This document shows, in pieces, positions 36,393 through 49,306 of a stretch of 64,000 nucleotides of DNA. The stretch lies in NCBI GenBank assembly GCA_947579605.1, contig OX388311.1:23128951-23192950 (forward strand), given 5' to 3'. Numbering within the stretch: the stretch's first letter is position 1; every line of letters begins with the position of its first letter. The translations under genes and the position numbers were made by a program. The stretch comes from Athripsodes cinereus. Its lineage: Eukaryota > Arthropoda > Insecta > Trichoptera > Leptoceridae. The notes below the pieces were generated by a model that did not search any database, was not told where the DNA came from, and was given only the letters and a program-made list of their open reading frames with translations.

Positions 36393-39300
36393 TAAAAAGA
36401 TGATTGAAACAGGGTTTATTTGTTTTGTAATTTCTTTAATAAGGTAGGAACGATAGTTGTATGAAATATGAATATCAATACTGATTGCACTCTTTATAAA
36501 GTAATAGCGATATCTGATAATGTTCGCTTTATACACTGCAAGTTAATTTCCGTTAAAAGCTGTGTGAATATGAATGTGAAATTATCGCTGAGGTATAATA
36601 TAAATGCGATAATTATGTTTCATATCCTCTGCTATCTGTATATTACGTGTTTTAATTTATGCAAATTCCCAAATGACGGAATAAAAATACTCCCGACATT
36701 TTTTTATGTGTGAAAGTTTCATTTTCAGTACAGTAACACGTTGATGTACTTAACGCGTGGATTATTTGTTTTTATTCTCGAGTAAGGTATGTTTGTTTCG
36801 TTTTATGATTTAAGAGCCGAGCCCAGATTCGCGCAACCTTGGGTAACCTTTACCCTTGCGTGAGGTAGGAATTAGTTGACTGTGTATGTTTTCAAAGTGT
36901 CTATGGAAAAGGTTCATTATAATTTTAACAATAAGCCTGTATCAAAGATTCTGTGTTATCATATTCACAACCGCAATGCCTACCTTAGATTTGTAATTAT
37001 AATTAATGTCTTAGCATCTATCTTGCGGCGTGTTATGTCTTTGAAATATCAAATTATTATGTCACTAAATTTCGGTGGCATACGTTAAATATCCTTTGCT
37101 ATCATCCCAGTTTCATTACGTAAATTAATGTTTTTTGATAAACCAGATCTTAAATTATTTTCCTTGCTTAGGTATGACGTTCACTTGCATAGATTACGCT
37201 GTATTGTAGAAATAGAAAAAGAATTGGTATTCCGTTATAAAATTAATTCAATATTCTGCAAGTGCTGCAGCTTTTGAATTACTCGCCGTCTCCATTATAC
37301 CCCCCCTGCCGTCCATTCAGCGTCGCATCTATTGTTGTGGAGGATTTGCAGTTTCATTAGATTTTAATATTTCCACCATGTATATTCTATTTATTCCTTT
37401 GAGACGGCACATTAAAACGTTAAGTATTAGTAAATAAGTCGTTGTAATTTTCCTTTTGAAGTCGTTGTTATCAACAGCACCCTTGTCGGAGGTTTAACTT
37501 TATTTTCCGCCTGATTTACTGTTTCTTTTATATTGGGTACTACAGTTCCATTCATTTGGAGGTACTGAATATGTATCGAGATCTTTGTGCTGCGCTAAAG
37601 AGTATTGATTTGTTAGTAATGTTGATAGTTACCTTTACATATTATTAAACATACTTTCTTTTAAAAAACATGATTTTTCAATTGTATTTTATGTACGTTT
37701 ATCATTTATTGTTTTGTTAGTGGAGTAGATACTGTTATTGAAATTGTTTTTAGTACATTGCGTTGATTCTATATTATAGTGTTTCTATTTCATAATTTTA
37801 TCTTAGCCTAATTTGCTTTATTACATCATTTATGATGTTATAATATTTTGGTATAGCATGTTTTGGTAAAGTGTTTGGACGTGATCGGTACAAATGCCTT
37901 TAATATTTTAATTCCATTAGACACTTGAGTTGTCTGTTTTACGGGTTAATGTCGTCCGACACTTTCTTATTCATTTAACAATATTTATCATCTTTATAAA
38001 TGACGGGTCCCAACCGCCATTGAACTTAATTATGTCGTTTATACTCGACGTTGAATTCGAATGTAGGTTTTTTCATCTAAGGGAGTTATTCGAAAGTTCA
38101 AGGTTTTCGATGAGGGTTCGTCTTTCATCCTAATGGTACCTAGATCTGGCAAAATGATTCGTAAAAGGTGACATAAATTCGACACGCACACTATTTTTAT
38201 TTGTTATCTATGACTTTGTGTAACTCGTATCATTTAGATGAATTAGTTCTATTTCTACGCGCTTCATTCGTCTTATATGTACTTAAGAACGTGTGCTTTT
38301 TTGTGCCAGTGTCAATATTCTATTATTATAGGATTTTAGTTTTTTTATATGAATTACTAATGATTTCAAGTTTTCCGATAAGTTTGTATTAGGTATACTT
38401 TCCGCATAATTTTCTATGTCATAGTTGTTTTTTTTATATTATCTTCAATTGTTTTTTCATTGCTTTAAATGAGATATCACAAGATGTGCATGATTAATGA
38501 TTTTGCATACGTTTTGTCATTTCTTGTCAAGTTGCGTGCTTTATTTCCATTTACAAAATGTCTATTGAAGTGTAATAATTCTACGAGACTTTAAATACTT
38601 ACTTGAAGTTTAGTTTCATAAAAAATTATGTATCGTCATCACTGTAGCATTTCGTTTAGGTTCATTCGACGTTGTGCTACAGATTTTCTTTTCAAACAAC
38701 ATGCTCGATTTTTTCTAAAGTTTCGAAATTGATCGAGTAGGTTGTGTCTAGATCATGACGACGATAAAAACCACAAAAAGTTGTTTGAGTTTGAGGGATG
38801 TAGACACGAGTTTGTCATCATCCGCGATTATTCACATACATTTTTTAAGTTGTTACTTTCATAAAAGTTAACTTTTTTCCAATAATTCAATGAAGGAATA
38901 ATGAAATATTAAATTTAATAATACCGTACTTAGGAAAAGTTACTTTACAGTGTTTTGACTGATATATGAATGTAAGTACATTAAGCGCATGATACAAAAT
39001 TATCATTATCATTAATTCTGGCCGTAATTTTGATACTTTTTATACATACCTTTCTTTAATCATACAATTATTACATTATTTTTCTGTTTTTTATTTGCAT
39101 TTAAAAGTGAAATTTCGCGATGTAAAATGTAGAACGACTATTACCATCGTCAACAAGAAATCCCAAAAAAAATCATTTAATAGAACTGCATGTAGGTAAC
39201 TTGCCGGTGTACAAACGATATCCTTATATCCAAACATTTTTATGACGATATTGCTTGTGATGTTTGGGAATTCAATTTTATCACCCTTCTTTATATAACA

Positions 39301-40288
39301 CTATTCAAATGAGACACGTACGTTTGACAATCTACATCTTACGTTGTACATATAAGTCTTAGTACTAACGTGTTCTCAGAGATACGTCTTTTCCCCTTCT
39401 GCTACACGATCAATCTGCATTATAAAAGCTTACGAAATATGGAAAATGGTAAATATTATGCTATGAAAATGCAAAGGGAAACACGAGATATGTTCTTCAT
39501 ACAACTAATATCGACGGACTAAAAAGCGGTATGTCTTAGTTTTTTTTCAGAAATATGTAATATTAGTAAAATTACCCATATTAATTTATAACAAAAACCC
39601 AAATATTGCCTTTTAAAAAAATAATGACAAGATCATATAAACCAGATCCTACGGGATGGAACGCGTCCGTCGTGTAGGATCGGATATTACACTTGATGAG
39701 CACATTGAATAGGAGAGCATGCATGAGGAATTGTATGACAGTGACAGAAGCGAAAGGTATATACAAGGTTAAGAGTAAGTGGCGCTCGATCCTTTCTTAC
39801 TTACTCAACGAGGGAAGCGGTGTGATGGTATGGATGAAAAATATTATTAATTCATGAATAAACACTAATACGCATTTTTATGGCAGATAAAATACTTGCA
39901 ACACTTGTCTTTTTTATTTCGCGCGTAGCATCGAATATTTTACTTGCAGTTTAGATTTGACTGAGAGAAATAGTGATTAATCGTCATGGTTTTCTTTCAG
40001 ACGTGTTCGGAGATTTGGTGAATATATATGAAATAAATGTAGTTTGAATATTTGCATTCTAAACCTTTGACTTTAAAATATATTAGGATTTATTATTCCA
40101 TCACACCCTAGATATTTTACGTGTTGCTTAGAAATAATTAAGTTGTCCATATCACGTAAGCCTATGCGTACCTTATTTACAAATTTTGTTGATTTGAGTC
40201 ACGTTTTTGGATTTTGCCTCTTGGCGATATATCATTTTCGTATGTCTTACATTTTCAAAGGTTCAAAAAGTTTTTTTTTAATCTATCG

Positions 40289-40328
40289 CATAGATTTTTA
40301 GCCGATAACATAGATTTTTAGCCGATAA
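40289..40328. repeat. 20-bp perfect tandem duplication
   Basis: CATAGATTTTTAGCCGATAA occurs twice in direct succession (40289-40308 and 40309-40328). The surrounding 40270-40435 also carries scattered AATCTATG and CATAGATT inverted motifs, possibly a decayed MITE. Confidence 0.75.
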
Positions 40329-40861
40329 CACTGATAATGAGACATGTAGTAATGTATATGCATAGAATTATATTACTTTAGTACATATAAATCTATGCGA
40401 CATATATATAGTATACCATAGATTTTTTTTTCAAAAACGCCAGATATATTCCTCCTGATATTCTACATAATTCTACACAACACAATTATAATTATAGTCA
40501 TTAGTTAATTAAATAATGCCTTTGATTTACATTGGCCATGTATAGGGCATGTTGCAGACACCGTCCTTCGCTTTTGTGGAATTCAGCTACTACGATATTA
40601 AAAAAATAAAAGGTCGTTTTCAATTAATTACACCCTTTGCTTTTTCGAATAAATTTCACTTACGTGCTAACTATTCCATTTATCTTCATTTTGTTGTCTC
40701 CGTGACATTATTATGCTTATTAACACGTTGTTCATACAGAAAAATAATTATAAATAAGCACATGTTAGTTTATGTTGAGGTATGCCTGATAAAAAGGTTT
40801 TCTGAGACGTACCTAACCATTTGGGAGTCATATAGATTATAGATGATTGTATAGACTAGAT

Positions 40862-40908
40862 CAAGGGTGGCCAACCCACAGCCCGCGGGCCACATGCGGC
40901 CTCCCATG
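40862..40908 (-). mobile_element. 47-bp remnant hAT-type element flanked by GACTAGAT
   Basis: Begins CAAGGGTGGCCAACCC and ends CCTCCCATG, matching the two ends of the element at 41207-41528 in opposite orientation, with the interior deleted. GACTAGAT flanks it on both sides (40854-40861 and 40909-40916). Confidence 0.75.
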
Positions 40909-40916
40909 GACTAGAT

Positions 40917-41198
40917 CAGGGGTCGGCAACCTTTTAGCTGTAGTGTGCCAAGCCACTCTACCAATATGATTCAGGGTGCCGCCTTAATTCTAAATTATAT
41001 AATGGGGTTCTAGAGGAGAAGAATTATACACCAAATTTATCTTTTAAACATATGTATTTATTAAAAAAATAACATAAAATTCTAACATAAATTAATTTTT
41101 TTTAATGCGAACCTTGTCCCTGATTACTTTGTAGAGTGCCATTCAGAACCCCATCGCGTGCCAAGCCTGGCACGCGTGCCATAGGTTGCCGACGTCTG
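40917..41198 (+). mobile_element. 282-bp non-autonomous hAT-type element
   Basis: Terminal inverted repeats CAGGGGTCGGCAACCT and AGGTTGCCGACGTCTG (two mismatches over 16). GACTAGAT flanks both sides (40909-40916 and 41199-41206). An 8-bp duplication with a TA centre and CAG-type ends fits the hAT superfamily, Buster-like in target motif. No transposase. Confidence 0.82.
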
Positions 41199-41206
41199 GA
41201 CTAGAT

Positions 41207-41528
41207 CATGGGTGGCCAACCTTTTCAGCAGCCGGGCCAAATATTAGAAATGAGATTTCCTACTGGGCCACAACAATATAATCCATATATTATAGAACAT
41301 TTTATTTCACCTTAAAATTTCTACCCCCCCCCCGTCGCCATATTTTCAAAATGGTATAGGCATTTGAAATGTTTGGTAAATTCTTCGGTTTTTTTTTAGA
41401 ATATTTTCTCCAAATACCTTTTTTCAAAAAAAGTATCGGTACTGGCACGGACAAAAATAAAAGTGTGCATACTTATGCTTCGCGGGCCACAAGCAGGCAC
41501 CTCGCGGGCCGCGGGTTGGCCACCCTTG
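41207..41528 (+). mobile_element. 322-bp non-autonomous hAT-type element
   Basis: Starts CATGGGTGGCCAACC and ends GGTTGGCCACCCTTG, a 15-bp terminal inverted repeat with one mismatch. Subterminal GCGGGCC motifs occur near the right end and a C10 run near 41324. GACTAGAT flanks at 41199-41206 and 41529-41536. No coding capacity. Confidence 0.82.
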
Positions 41529-42308
41529 GACTAGATGCTTGAGATTAATATGTGTGAATGTTATGGAAGCAAATAGCGTATTTGAAGACAGTGTTAGATA
41601 ACATTCGTTCAAAGAATTGGCGAGGTGGTATTGCATTTTTTTTTTCAAAAATCTACTTCTTTTAAGATGTCTAAAACTCACTCTGAACAAATTATTGTTA
41701 GGTAATTACACTGGCTTTAGAAGTAGGTACATATAATGCACCGATTACATAAACAACCATTGTTATACAGCTATTAACTGAACAGAAGTATAGTTTTAGA
41801 GTTTTATAAATCATAATCGTATCTATCCGATCTAGTTACATTGAATCTTGACATACATTTTATTGAATTAATTAAGTATCTTTGTACCCTTTAACTTTTA
41901 AATCTTGCTATAAAAGCTTTTAGTAGGTAATCATCGTTGCTTTAATAATCTTGAAGTTATTTGCACAATTTACATATATTCCATTGTTAAATTTAATTTG
42001 TGCGTGTTTCTATGACGATCTTTGTTCTCTCTTTGTTTTTGGATAAATTTTCGACTACTAAATACTAAAATAAAAAAACGGTTGGTATTATTTTTTCTTT
42101 CTGTTACTAGGTTTTATAATCTATGACATTTGTAGTTTCCCTATGTTCCAATGAAATAATTAAAGGCATCCTTTATTTTACTTTTCTCCTTTATTCCAGT
42201 CTTGTTTTTGAAAAATTATCATTAAACTATGTAGGTACTCTGGGTGAATTGGAACAATATCATGTAGATGTGTTTTGAGAAATATTATGCGAAATTTTGT
42301 ATAGGAAT

Positions 42309-42322
42309 TTATATATATATAT
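42309..42322. repeat. (AT)n microsatellite
   Basis: Short perfect AT run in the intron. Confidence 0.8.
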
Positions 42323-42726
42323 ATGTAAGAATGTACCTACTAAGAATTATGTAACTCGGCAGATTTTTTCCTTTTCGATTTTTTTTAGACAAAACTTGAA
42401 CTCCTTGGGGTGTTTTCTCTTGGGATTATCTTCTTAATATTACCCAAAAAAGTTATTTTAACAGTATGAAAAGAAAGTCCGTCTTTTTATCATTTTCTGT
42501 TTTTGTTCCCCAAACTCCGATATATTATTCTATTCGACTCGACTGATGTATGTTCTAAAATTTTATTTTTACAGAAAGTTGTAATATTATTATATATCTT
42601 ATATATATTTCCAACTGAATTTTATTCGAGATCAATAATAATGAATTGGAAGTTGTAAAAAATGATACATTATGGATTTATTAGTACGTTTCTTATTAAG
42701 AGTTAGAAGTATTACTACGTGGCTAC

Positions 42727-43215
42727 TACATGGCTAAAATGCTGGTGCACAACGCCATCCTCGTACCGACACTGATGTATGCAAGCGAAACTTGGACATG
42801 GCTGAAGAAGGACGAGAGTGGAATAAATGCAGTGGAGATGCGATCACTGAGAAGAATGGTAGGTAAAACAATGCGTGATAGAGTAAGAAATGAGGATATT
42901 AGAAGAATGAGTGGATGCAAGAGGAGTGTTGTTGATAGAATGCGTGTAAATAAATTGAGGTGGTTTGGTCATGTGGAGCGAATGGATGGTGTAAGATTGA
43001 CGAAGAGGGTGTATTTATCTGAAAGAGAGGGTGTGAGAAAGCGCGGTCGTCCAAGAACTACGTGGCTTAACCACGTGGATCAAATTCTCAAGGACGGTCG
43101 CGTGTTAAGTAAGAGGAATCGGCGTGCATGTATGAGAAACTGGATGAATGTAGAGACATGGCGTTCCGTTCTCTCTGCCTACCCCACTTGGGATACGGCG
43201 TGAGGGTATAGTATA
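42727..43215 (+). mobile_element. RTE-like LINE, C-terminal reverse transcriptase fragment
   Basis: An open frame from 42730 to 43203 encodes 157 residues without a break: MLVHNAILVPTLMYASETW, LRWFGHVERMDGVRLTKRVY, RKRGRPRTTWLNHVDQIL and a C-terminus LSAYPTWDTA. This is the thumb/connection region found in many insect APE-type LINE reverse transcriptases. The catalytic palm is missing (5' truncated). The last codons and 3' end (TACCCCACTTGGGATACGGC, then a TATAG tandem tail) are shared with the SINE-like family at 838-1084. Best preserved of three copies in the window. Confidence 0.82.
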
Positions 43216-44761
43216 GTAAGTATTACTACGACTGAAACATGATGAATTACTTCGCATCAATAAGAAGTTATGGTAAACACGTGTATTTATAATATCGTGT
43301 TGGATTCCACGTATCGCTCTAATTTAAAATCATATTTTGTAAATGTTCTTAATCTTTTTGTTTGCGCAATTTCGAAAGAGGTCAGCAAACACTATCTTGA
43401 ATCTAGCAACCAGCTGACGGCGTGTGTTTTGAATATTTATATTTCATAAAGTTATGGATTTCAGAAGATCGATGTGTAAAGGTTTATTGATTTTCTTAGA
43501 ATAATAACATCTTTCTCAGTTTTGATTATTAAGCTTTATGCTGAAGTACGATACCTTCTTAGTATTCTGTTTCAGGTGGAATAATAAATTGAGTCGAAGG
43601 GATAATAGTAGGGGTATCGTAGAAATATATTATAGCTGTGAGTTTGTAGTGTTAGATGTGTGCCGTGTACTGTAGAGCTTTCCTTGTAGCAGCTGCATAT
43701 AGGGTATAGAGCAAGTTTAAGACATAAATATTTTGTGACAATATCCCGTCTCGTACCAGTACCTACATAAAGTGTAACTCGTTCGTCGCTAGTCCCTACC
43801 CTCCGACAACAACGGCAGTGAATGTCCGCGGGATTTGGAGAATGGGGAACCATTACGTCGCACTGTCGCCTGAATTACAAATGAACTTGTTGAATTCCCT
43901 TACAAAATATCCATCGCCTACTAATCGACCTTATTGTTTTCTTATACGTTCATAGTTATTCTTATTTTATTGTTTACATCATAATTACTTCGCTACGTGA
44001 TCGCTTACTATTCATATATTTTTTTTATTATATTGTCAAATAAAACTTAACGTGTTTTAAGACTATGGGCCGAAGCTATGTTATGATCATATATAATTAG
44101 ATTAATTACACGTTTTTCTTTATCTCTGATCCTGAATATTTTCCGTGTATTTTGTGCTATATATATGATTCTACTGTTTACAAGCCTTCATAAGTATTAG
44201 CTTTTTACTTATTTAGGATGAATATCCTTTATCACTTTTGGTATTGAGCTGTTTTCTAGATATTTTACGAAGGGCTTTAATAAAAGGTGACCTTTCGCAT
44301 GGTAAGAGTTTTCGCACATAAGTTATTTACACTCCCAATCCGAATAAAGTTCGATTACGATGTATGAATGTATATTGGTTGGTGCTCAATAAATTTTAAT
44401 CAAACAATTCTTACTCAAGTAGGGATCACGTTCTCTGAAACTGTTTACCGATGCAGTAAATTTTCAGCTTTGAATTTTTGTTTTCTTATATTGACGTCGA
44501 TATTCTTTTCGCTGAACTGAAGTAATTTAATGGAATCCAATTACCATGTACCTACCTACCTACATACTGCGTATTTCTGTGGTAGTGGATACAAAGTTTA
44601 CAGTTAAGTTGTTTTTTTAGTTTATTTCATTCTATTAGATATTAATCTTATAAACCACGTACCACGTGTTTTTATTTATCATTTTATACATACATATTAC
44701 ATGAGATCTAGGTACAAGTTTGTGAAAATATTTCATAATCCATTTAAAAAAGTTAAATATT

Positions 44762-45011
44762 CTACTACTACTATACCATCACGGCATATCCCACAAGTGG
44801 GGTAGCCAGCAGATCAGCTGCATGTAAGAAACATGCAAACTGTCCTCTTCGTGCCAATATAAAATCAAGACATTCAGGATGGGTGGCAAGCCTCATCGCT
44901 GAATTTAAGAAGTAAAATGTCTTAATTTTTTCGAACACCTGCCTTTTACAGGACACTCGAAAACTTACGCAGAAGAGTGGGAGACCAATTCTTTACCGGG
45001 TGCTCCACGGG
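44762..45011 (-). repeat. SINE-like repeat, copy B (minus)
   Basis: Reverse complement nearly identical to copy A over about 245 bp, from CCCGTGGAGCACCCGG to the CTACCCCACTTGTGGGATAT end. It is followed by a (TAG)n tail, seen on + as TACTACTACTA at 44763-44773. The tandem tail is typical of RTE-type target-primed insertion. Confidence 0.8.
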
Positions 45012-46561
45012 ATAAAAATATTCTCAGTTTTGAATAAGTGAAGTGTTCCCTATCTAATGAATATTCATTTCTTTACAGTTCAGGTATGATTCCAAAGAAC
45101 TCAAACAAAACGCTCATCTCTACATATAATGGTATTTATTATCCACATTTATGTCGTATATTCGTATACGGTACCACATCTGCCGTGTGTTTATTAGAAT
45201 TTTCTAACTTTATATTTTACTGAGGATAAACATGCGTTGGTTGTATGTTTTACCTTTCTGAAAACTTTAAATTAACGAATAACCACTCTTGGGTTTTTTG
45301 TCGTCAGAAAACTTGTCCTGATATTTAGTATGTTGAATAAACGTAGGCATACGGTATCTCCTCTCTTTTGGAGTATAAATTTCATTCAGTTACTTACTAA
45401 ATTACCGTTCTCTGAATTATGGGCACCGGTGTTTTTTCCGCATGTACTGGTATCTCCATTTCCCATCCTCTCGGCTGTTTTCAGTTTGAATAAAAAATAC
45501 ACATATGATCGTTCATAATATTATTTTGTATGTAGCCATTATTGGACGGCAAATATTCCATGTTATTTTGCAAATACCTGTGTACATTCTATCTGTGGTT
45601 GTAAAATGTTTTTAAATTGTGAAAAAAATCTCATTGTAATTATCAGTAGAACAGTAGTAAATATACATTTCGGGCGTAAAATATTATTTTGTGTTGTCTA
45701 AGTATTTGATAAGTACTAAATTTTATGATTATGAAGTAATTGAAATGTAATGTTTAAAGGTAGTTAATTATTTCATTATATTTTTTATTATTGAACCGTA
45801 CTTTTCATTCATACATATTGTTTTAGCTCGTTGTTTTTGTTGAGTCCTGAAGTGGAAAACGACGAGATACTTTATGAAATTAAATAGTGACTGCTGTTTC
45901 GAACCTCGTTAGTTGATCTAATTTTCGGATAGAGAAAATAACTATAAACTTTTGTCTGATACCGAGCCTTCGTTTAACTGCAAAATGAGTTGCGGGTGTT
46001 TGTCATTTCCCTTTTCACCGAGACACTAAATATGAAGTTTTTATTCTGCTGTTATGATTTATAGGCGCGATGTCCTTTGGTCTTGTACTTTTTTCTTTGC
46101 TTTTCCTGTTTCCAAGCCGCTGTGCCCTTTTTATTATTTCCTCCCTTCTATCTTATCTTGCTTGTTTATTCTTTTGCACACATTTCTTTCTTTTTTCCTC
46201 CGTCTTTCGTACCGGTCAGCTTCGAGTCACATTTTTATCCGGAAACGCCAGGCAATATCCGGGTTGTATAGGAACCTTTTTGCTCATTTCTATGCTATAT
46301 TTACTAGACTTGTTTTACAAACTCTAAAATTGTATTTTATTTTCTTGAAAGCGTCATTAAAAAAACGTGACGAGATTTTAATAAGATTCTTACATTTTGT
46401 ATCCTTTTATATTTATTATTAGATTTAGTTTCATGAATATACAATTTTGACATTGAGAGATTTCAAAACAAGAATTTGTTTAATTACCTATTTGTAAACC
46501 TACCGATATTTATTATATTTTTGATTCTGGCTTTCGGGTCATTCTTTGGGAGATTTTCAGA

Positions 46562-46816
46562 CTTGATGTCTCAGATTTTCATGATTTTTTATGCAGCAAT
46601 ATATCTTAGACTTATGAAAAAATACCAAATTTCAGTTATGTAGCACAATTATTTTTGAAGTTATTAATTTTTAAAGTTTTCAATTTTTATGAAAAAATCT
46701 CATGTCTTGGCACCTTTGGATGCCTATAGACTGGCAACCAGTGATGATATAAACCTGGGATCATAAGTCTATGATATATTGCTGCATAAAAAAATCATGA
46801 AAATCTGAGACATTAA
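46562..46816. mobile_element. Fold-back MITE with 57-bp arms
   Basis: Left arm 46562-46617 and right arm 46761-46816 are reverse complements with about three differences. They share TCAGATTTTCATGATTTTTT and ATGCAGCAATATATC. About 140 bp of unrelated sequence lies between. No transposase frame; superfamily not determined. Confidence 0.8.
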
Positions 46817-49019
46817 GTATGAATCAGTGTGATGATTTGACACGGAATAACCCTTTCTTATTAGGTATACTAAATTTTACACACTCACTCTTATTTTATT
46901 CTGAATTTTGGAAAAATATGTTGATAGGTGAACAAAGTGTCACTGCATGCATTCTGAGAGTTGAATTTTTCAATTTTCCATGCTTCAACATTTGCATCAG
47001 CTAACGTAGGTATTTTAATGAAAAGTTTAAAAAAACCCTTGCTCTCTGTTAAACCTCCGATTGTTACTATTACCGTGAGTTATTGTGTATTTTAACGCTC
47101 GCTTTGTGGCACTTTCGCTGAATAATGCTATATCCTTTGATTTATTTCCTTTGAGAATAATGTACCAGCTTTTTACTAGTTAATAATAATATTCTTTCGT
47201 GGTATACTTTAGTCTTTTTGTTTAGCCTTCTGTGTTACTACCATTACTCTAGTGTCGGTTTATAGTTTTATTCTAACGGTTTTTTCATACAATATTTTGT
47301 ATGACGTATGCGTTGAGATTTTGTGTTGGGACTTCATTTTTAGTGAAAATTGTTATTCACCTATCAAATTTGAAATCAACAATATTTCGTATTGATTTTC
47401 CATTACTGTAAATGTGAGATTGTTATTATCACTAACGTGTATTTGTAAAAGAAATATGTTTTGAAATACTTTCATTTTTATACTTAAAACAGATTCACAG
47501 ACTATGTGCTACACTTTATGATTTAACTATAATCTGTAAATATATTTTGATAATTTCTTTCTATTCTTATATACTTTCATAACGTGTTTTTGGATATATC
47601 CTACGAGTCTCGTTAATTATAGGTAAATAGATAACCTGATATGTATGTGATGTAGGACATTTGAATTTTTAATAATACATTTCTTCATAAAATGTCCGTC
47701 CGCATTTGTTACATTTTTAATTGAATTGTCTTCTATTCACAGAATATTTATTACCTCCACATTCTCCGGAGGTTTTCGTTTAAGTACCAAAGTGGCGATA
47801 CAAGGGACGATTTATGAAGAATAAGGATTTATCGTGTAGTAAAATGTCGGATTTTAGACCTTTGTACTCGTACTACTGAGTGGGCGCAAAGCGAGTAATT
47901 TAATTTTTTATTTTCTCGTTTTTGACGTTGTATTCTGGAAAACAGAAACAAACAAGCCTTTTTTTATAGAACTATTTGCGAGATTTCATTATTTAAGTAT
48001 GTTTATTACATCCAATAATACATAAGTACTTTTTTCATCTAATCTCGTTTCGAGATCCCACCAGTTAGTTACCAGAGCGCATAACGAACGCAAACCATCA
48101 TTGGTAACTAATCACAGATATGTATCAGGATAAAAATATATATTTGAAATCGTTAAAATTAAAAATAAACACTTAATTGTAAGTACATATTATGTACCTA
48201 CGTAATCTCTTTTATTGATATGAATATAACAATAAAAATACAAAATGATAGTGTGCAATAATTTCCTAAATTAAAACTACTCGAAGAGAATTGCTGGTAA
48301 ATGCTAAACGAAGTCACAAATAATAAATTATTCAAATTATATGTTAAAACATTTTAAAATACAGATAAAAAAGTCTAGCCCGCCAAATAGAATTAGTTTT
48401 GAAAATGATTATGATGGTGATGTAGTATTATTAGATAAATTATTGGAGGAATTTTGGCTTGAAAGGTGTCCCAACATTAAACATCATGAAAAAGGTAATA
48501 ACAAAAGATGTCGAGGTAAATGTGACATGTACGTAATATTTTGTTGAGATGAAATCATGTAGAACGAAAACTTTATAAATATAAATTTCAGAATTTTGTA
48601 AAAATATATGTATGAACATGTTAATACTTGGAGTGAGAGTGGTTGGGTGTGCGTGTTCCAATTCATATTTGTTATATGTAATTTTAAATGAATACCTATT
48701 CATTCACCCTGTACATAATATTTTCTCGCTCTCAGTTGGTACCTTGTGTATTGAATTTCCTTTGAAAGAAATAGTCATAGATATACATCTACTGTTACTA
48801 AAACGTCCTTTCAACTTGGGGGCAGCAGAGTTTGCTCATTTCCTTTCTGAACGTTGTTTGTTTGGGTGGCACACCCCCCCACGTTTTTACCTATTACCAT
48901 ACATACCTTGAAGTTAAGAGAAGTTCCCCGTATATTTCCATTCATAGTCATGAAGAAAGTTATTCATTACCACTGAGGGGGAGGGGGGGGGGCTAAATGA
49001 TGTTTCTGGAAATTAATTT

Positions 49020-49240
49020 CTTATTTCAATTATTTATTTATCGTGTCAAAACCCTGAAAAAAAACAATCAAACTGATCTCCAGTACTGTGCAAAACGCAC
49101 AGCAGGTGGAGATGCGTCAAAAATATCCTCCATAGTGCAAGTGACAGGGCACAATAGACACTCCAACAAGTGTGGCATAGTCTGTGCTGCAACACAGTCA
49201 CATGCTCCGGATTCGTCCTGTGGTATTTCAATTAAATAAT
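49020..49240 (-). mobile_element. LINE C-terminal zinc-knuckle fragment
   Basis: On the minus strand a frame reads CDCVAAQTMPHLLECLLCP, then CTMEDIFDASPPAVRFAQYW and a stop. The C-x-C...H...C arrangement is the C-terminal knuckle of many insect endonuclease-reverse transcriptases. 5' truncated, with the end near 49020. Family not pinned down. Confidence 0.7.
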
Positions 49241-49306
49241 ACTAAACGAATTCAACGTTCGCATTGAATAGCATCGATAATTTCATTTCATTTAAGTTTA
49301 GAACAT

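Noticed and set aside
39600..39835. Possible LINE fragment (GC-richer, AAGTGGCGCTCGATCCTTTC region)
   Set aside because: Frames are broken everywhere and no conserved motif could be named, so it is not listed as an element.
43572..43860. 93-codon minus-strand frame as a gene
   Set aside because: It starts in a slightly GC-richer patch but ends in low-complexity sequence, with no recognisable domain.
46054..46422. Overlapping + frames of 64 to 122 codons
   Set aside because: Pyrimidine-rich sequence keeps several frames open at once; composition is Phe/Leu/Ser-rich with no motif, and no start or splice evidence.
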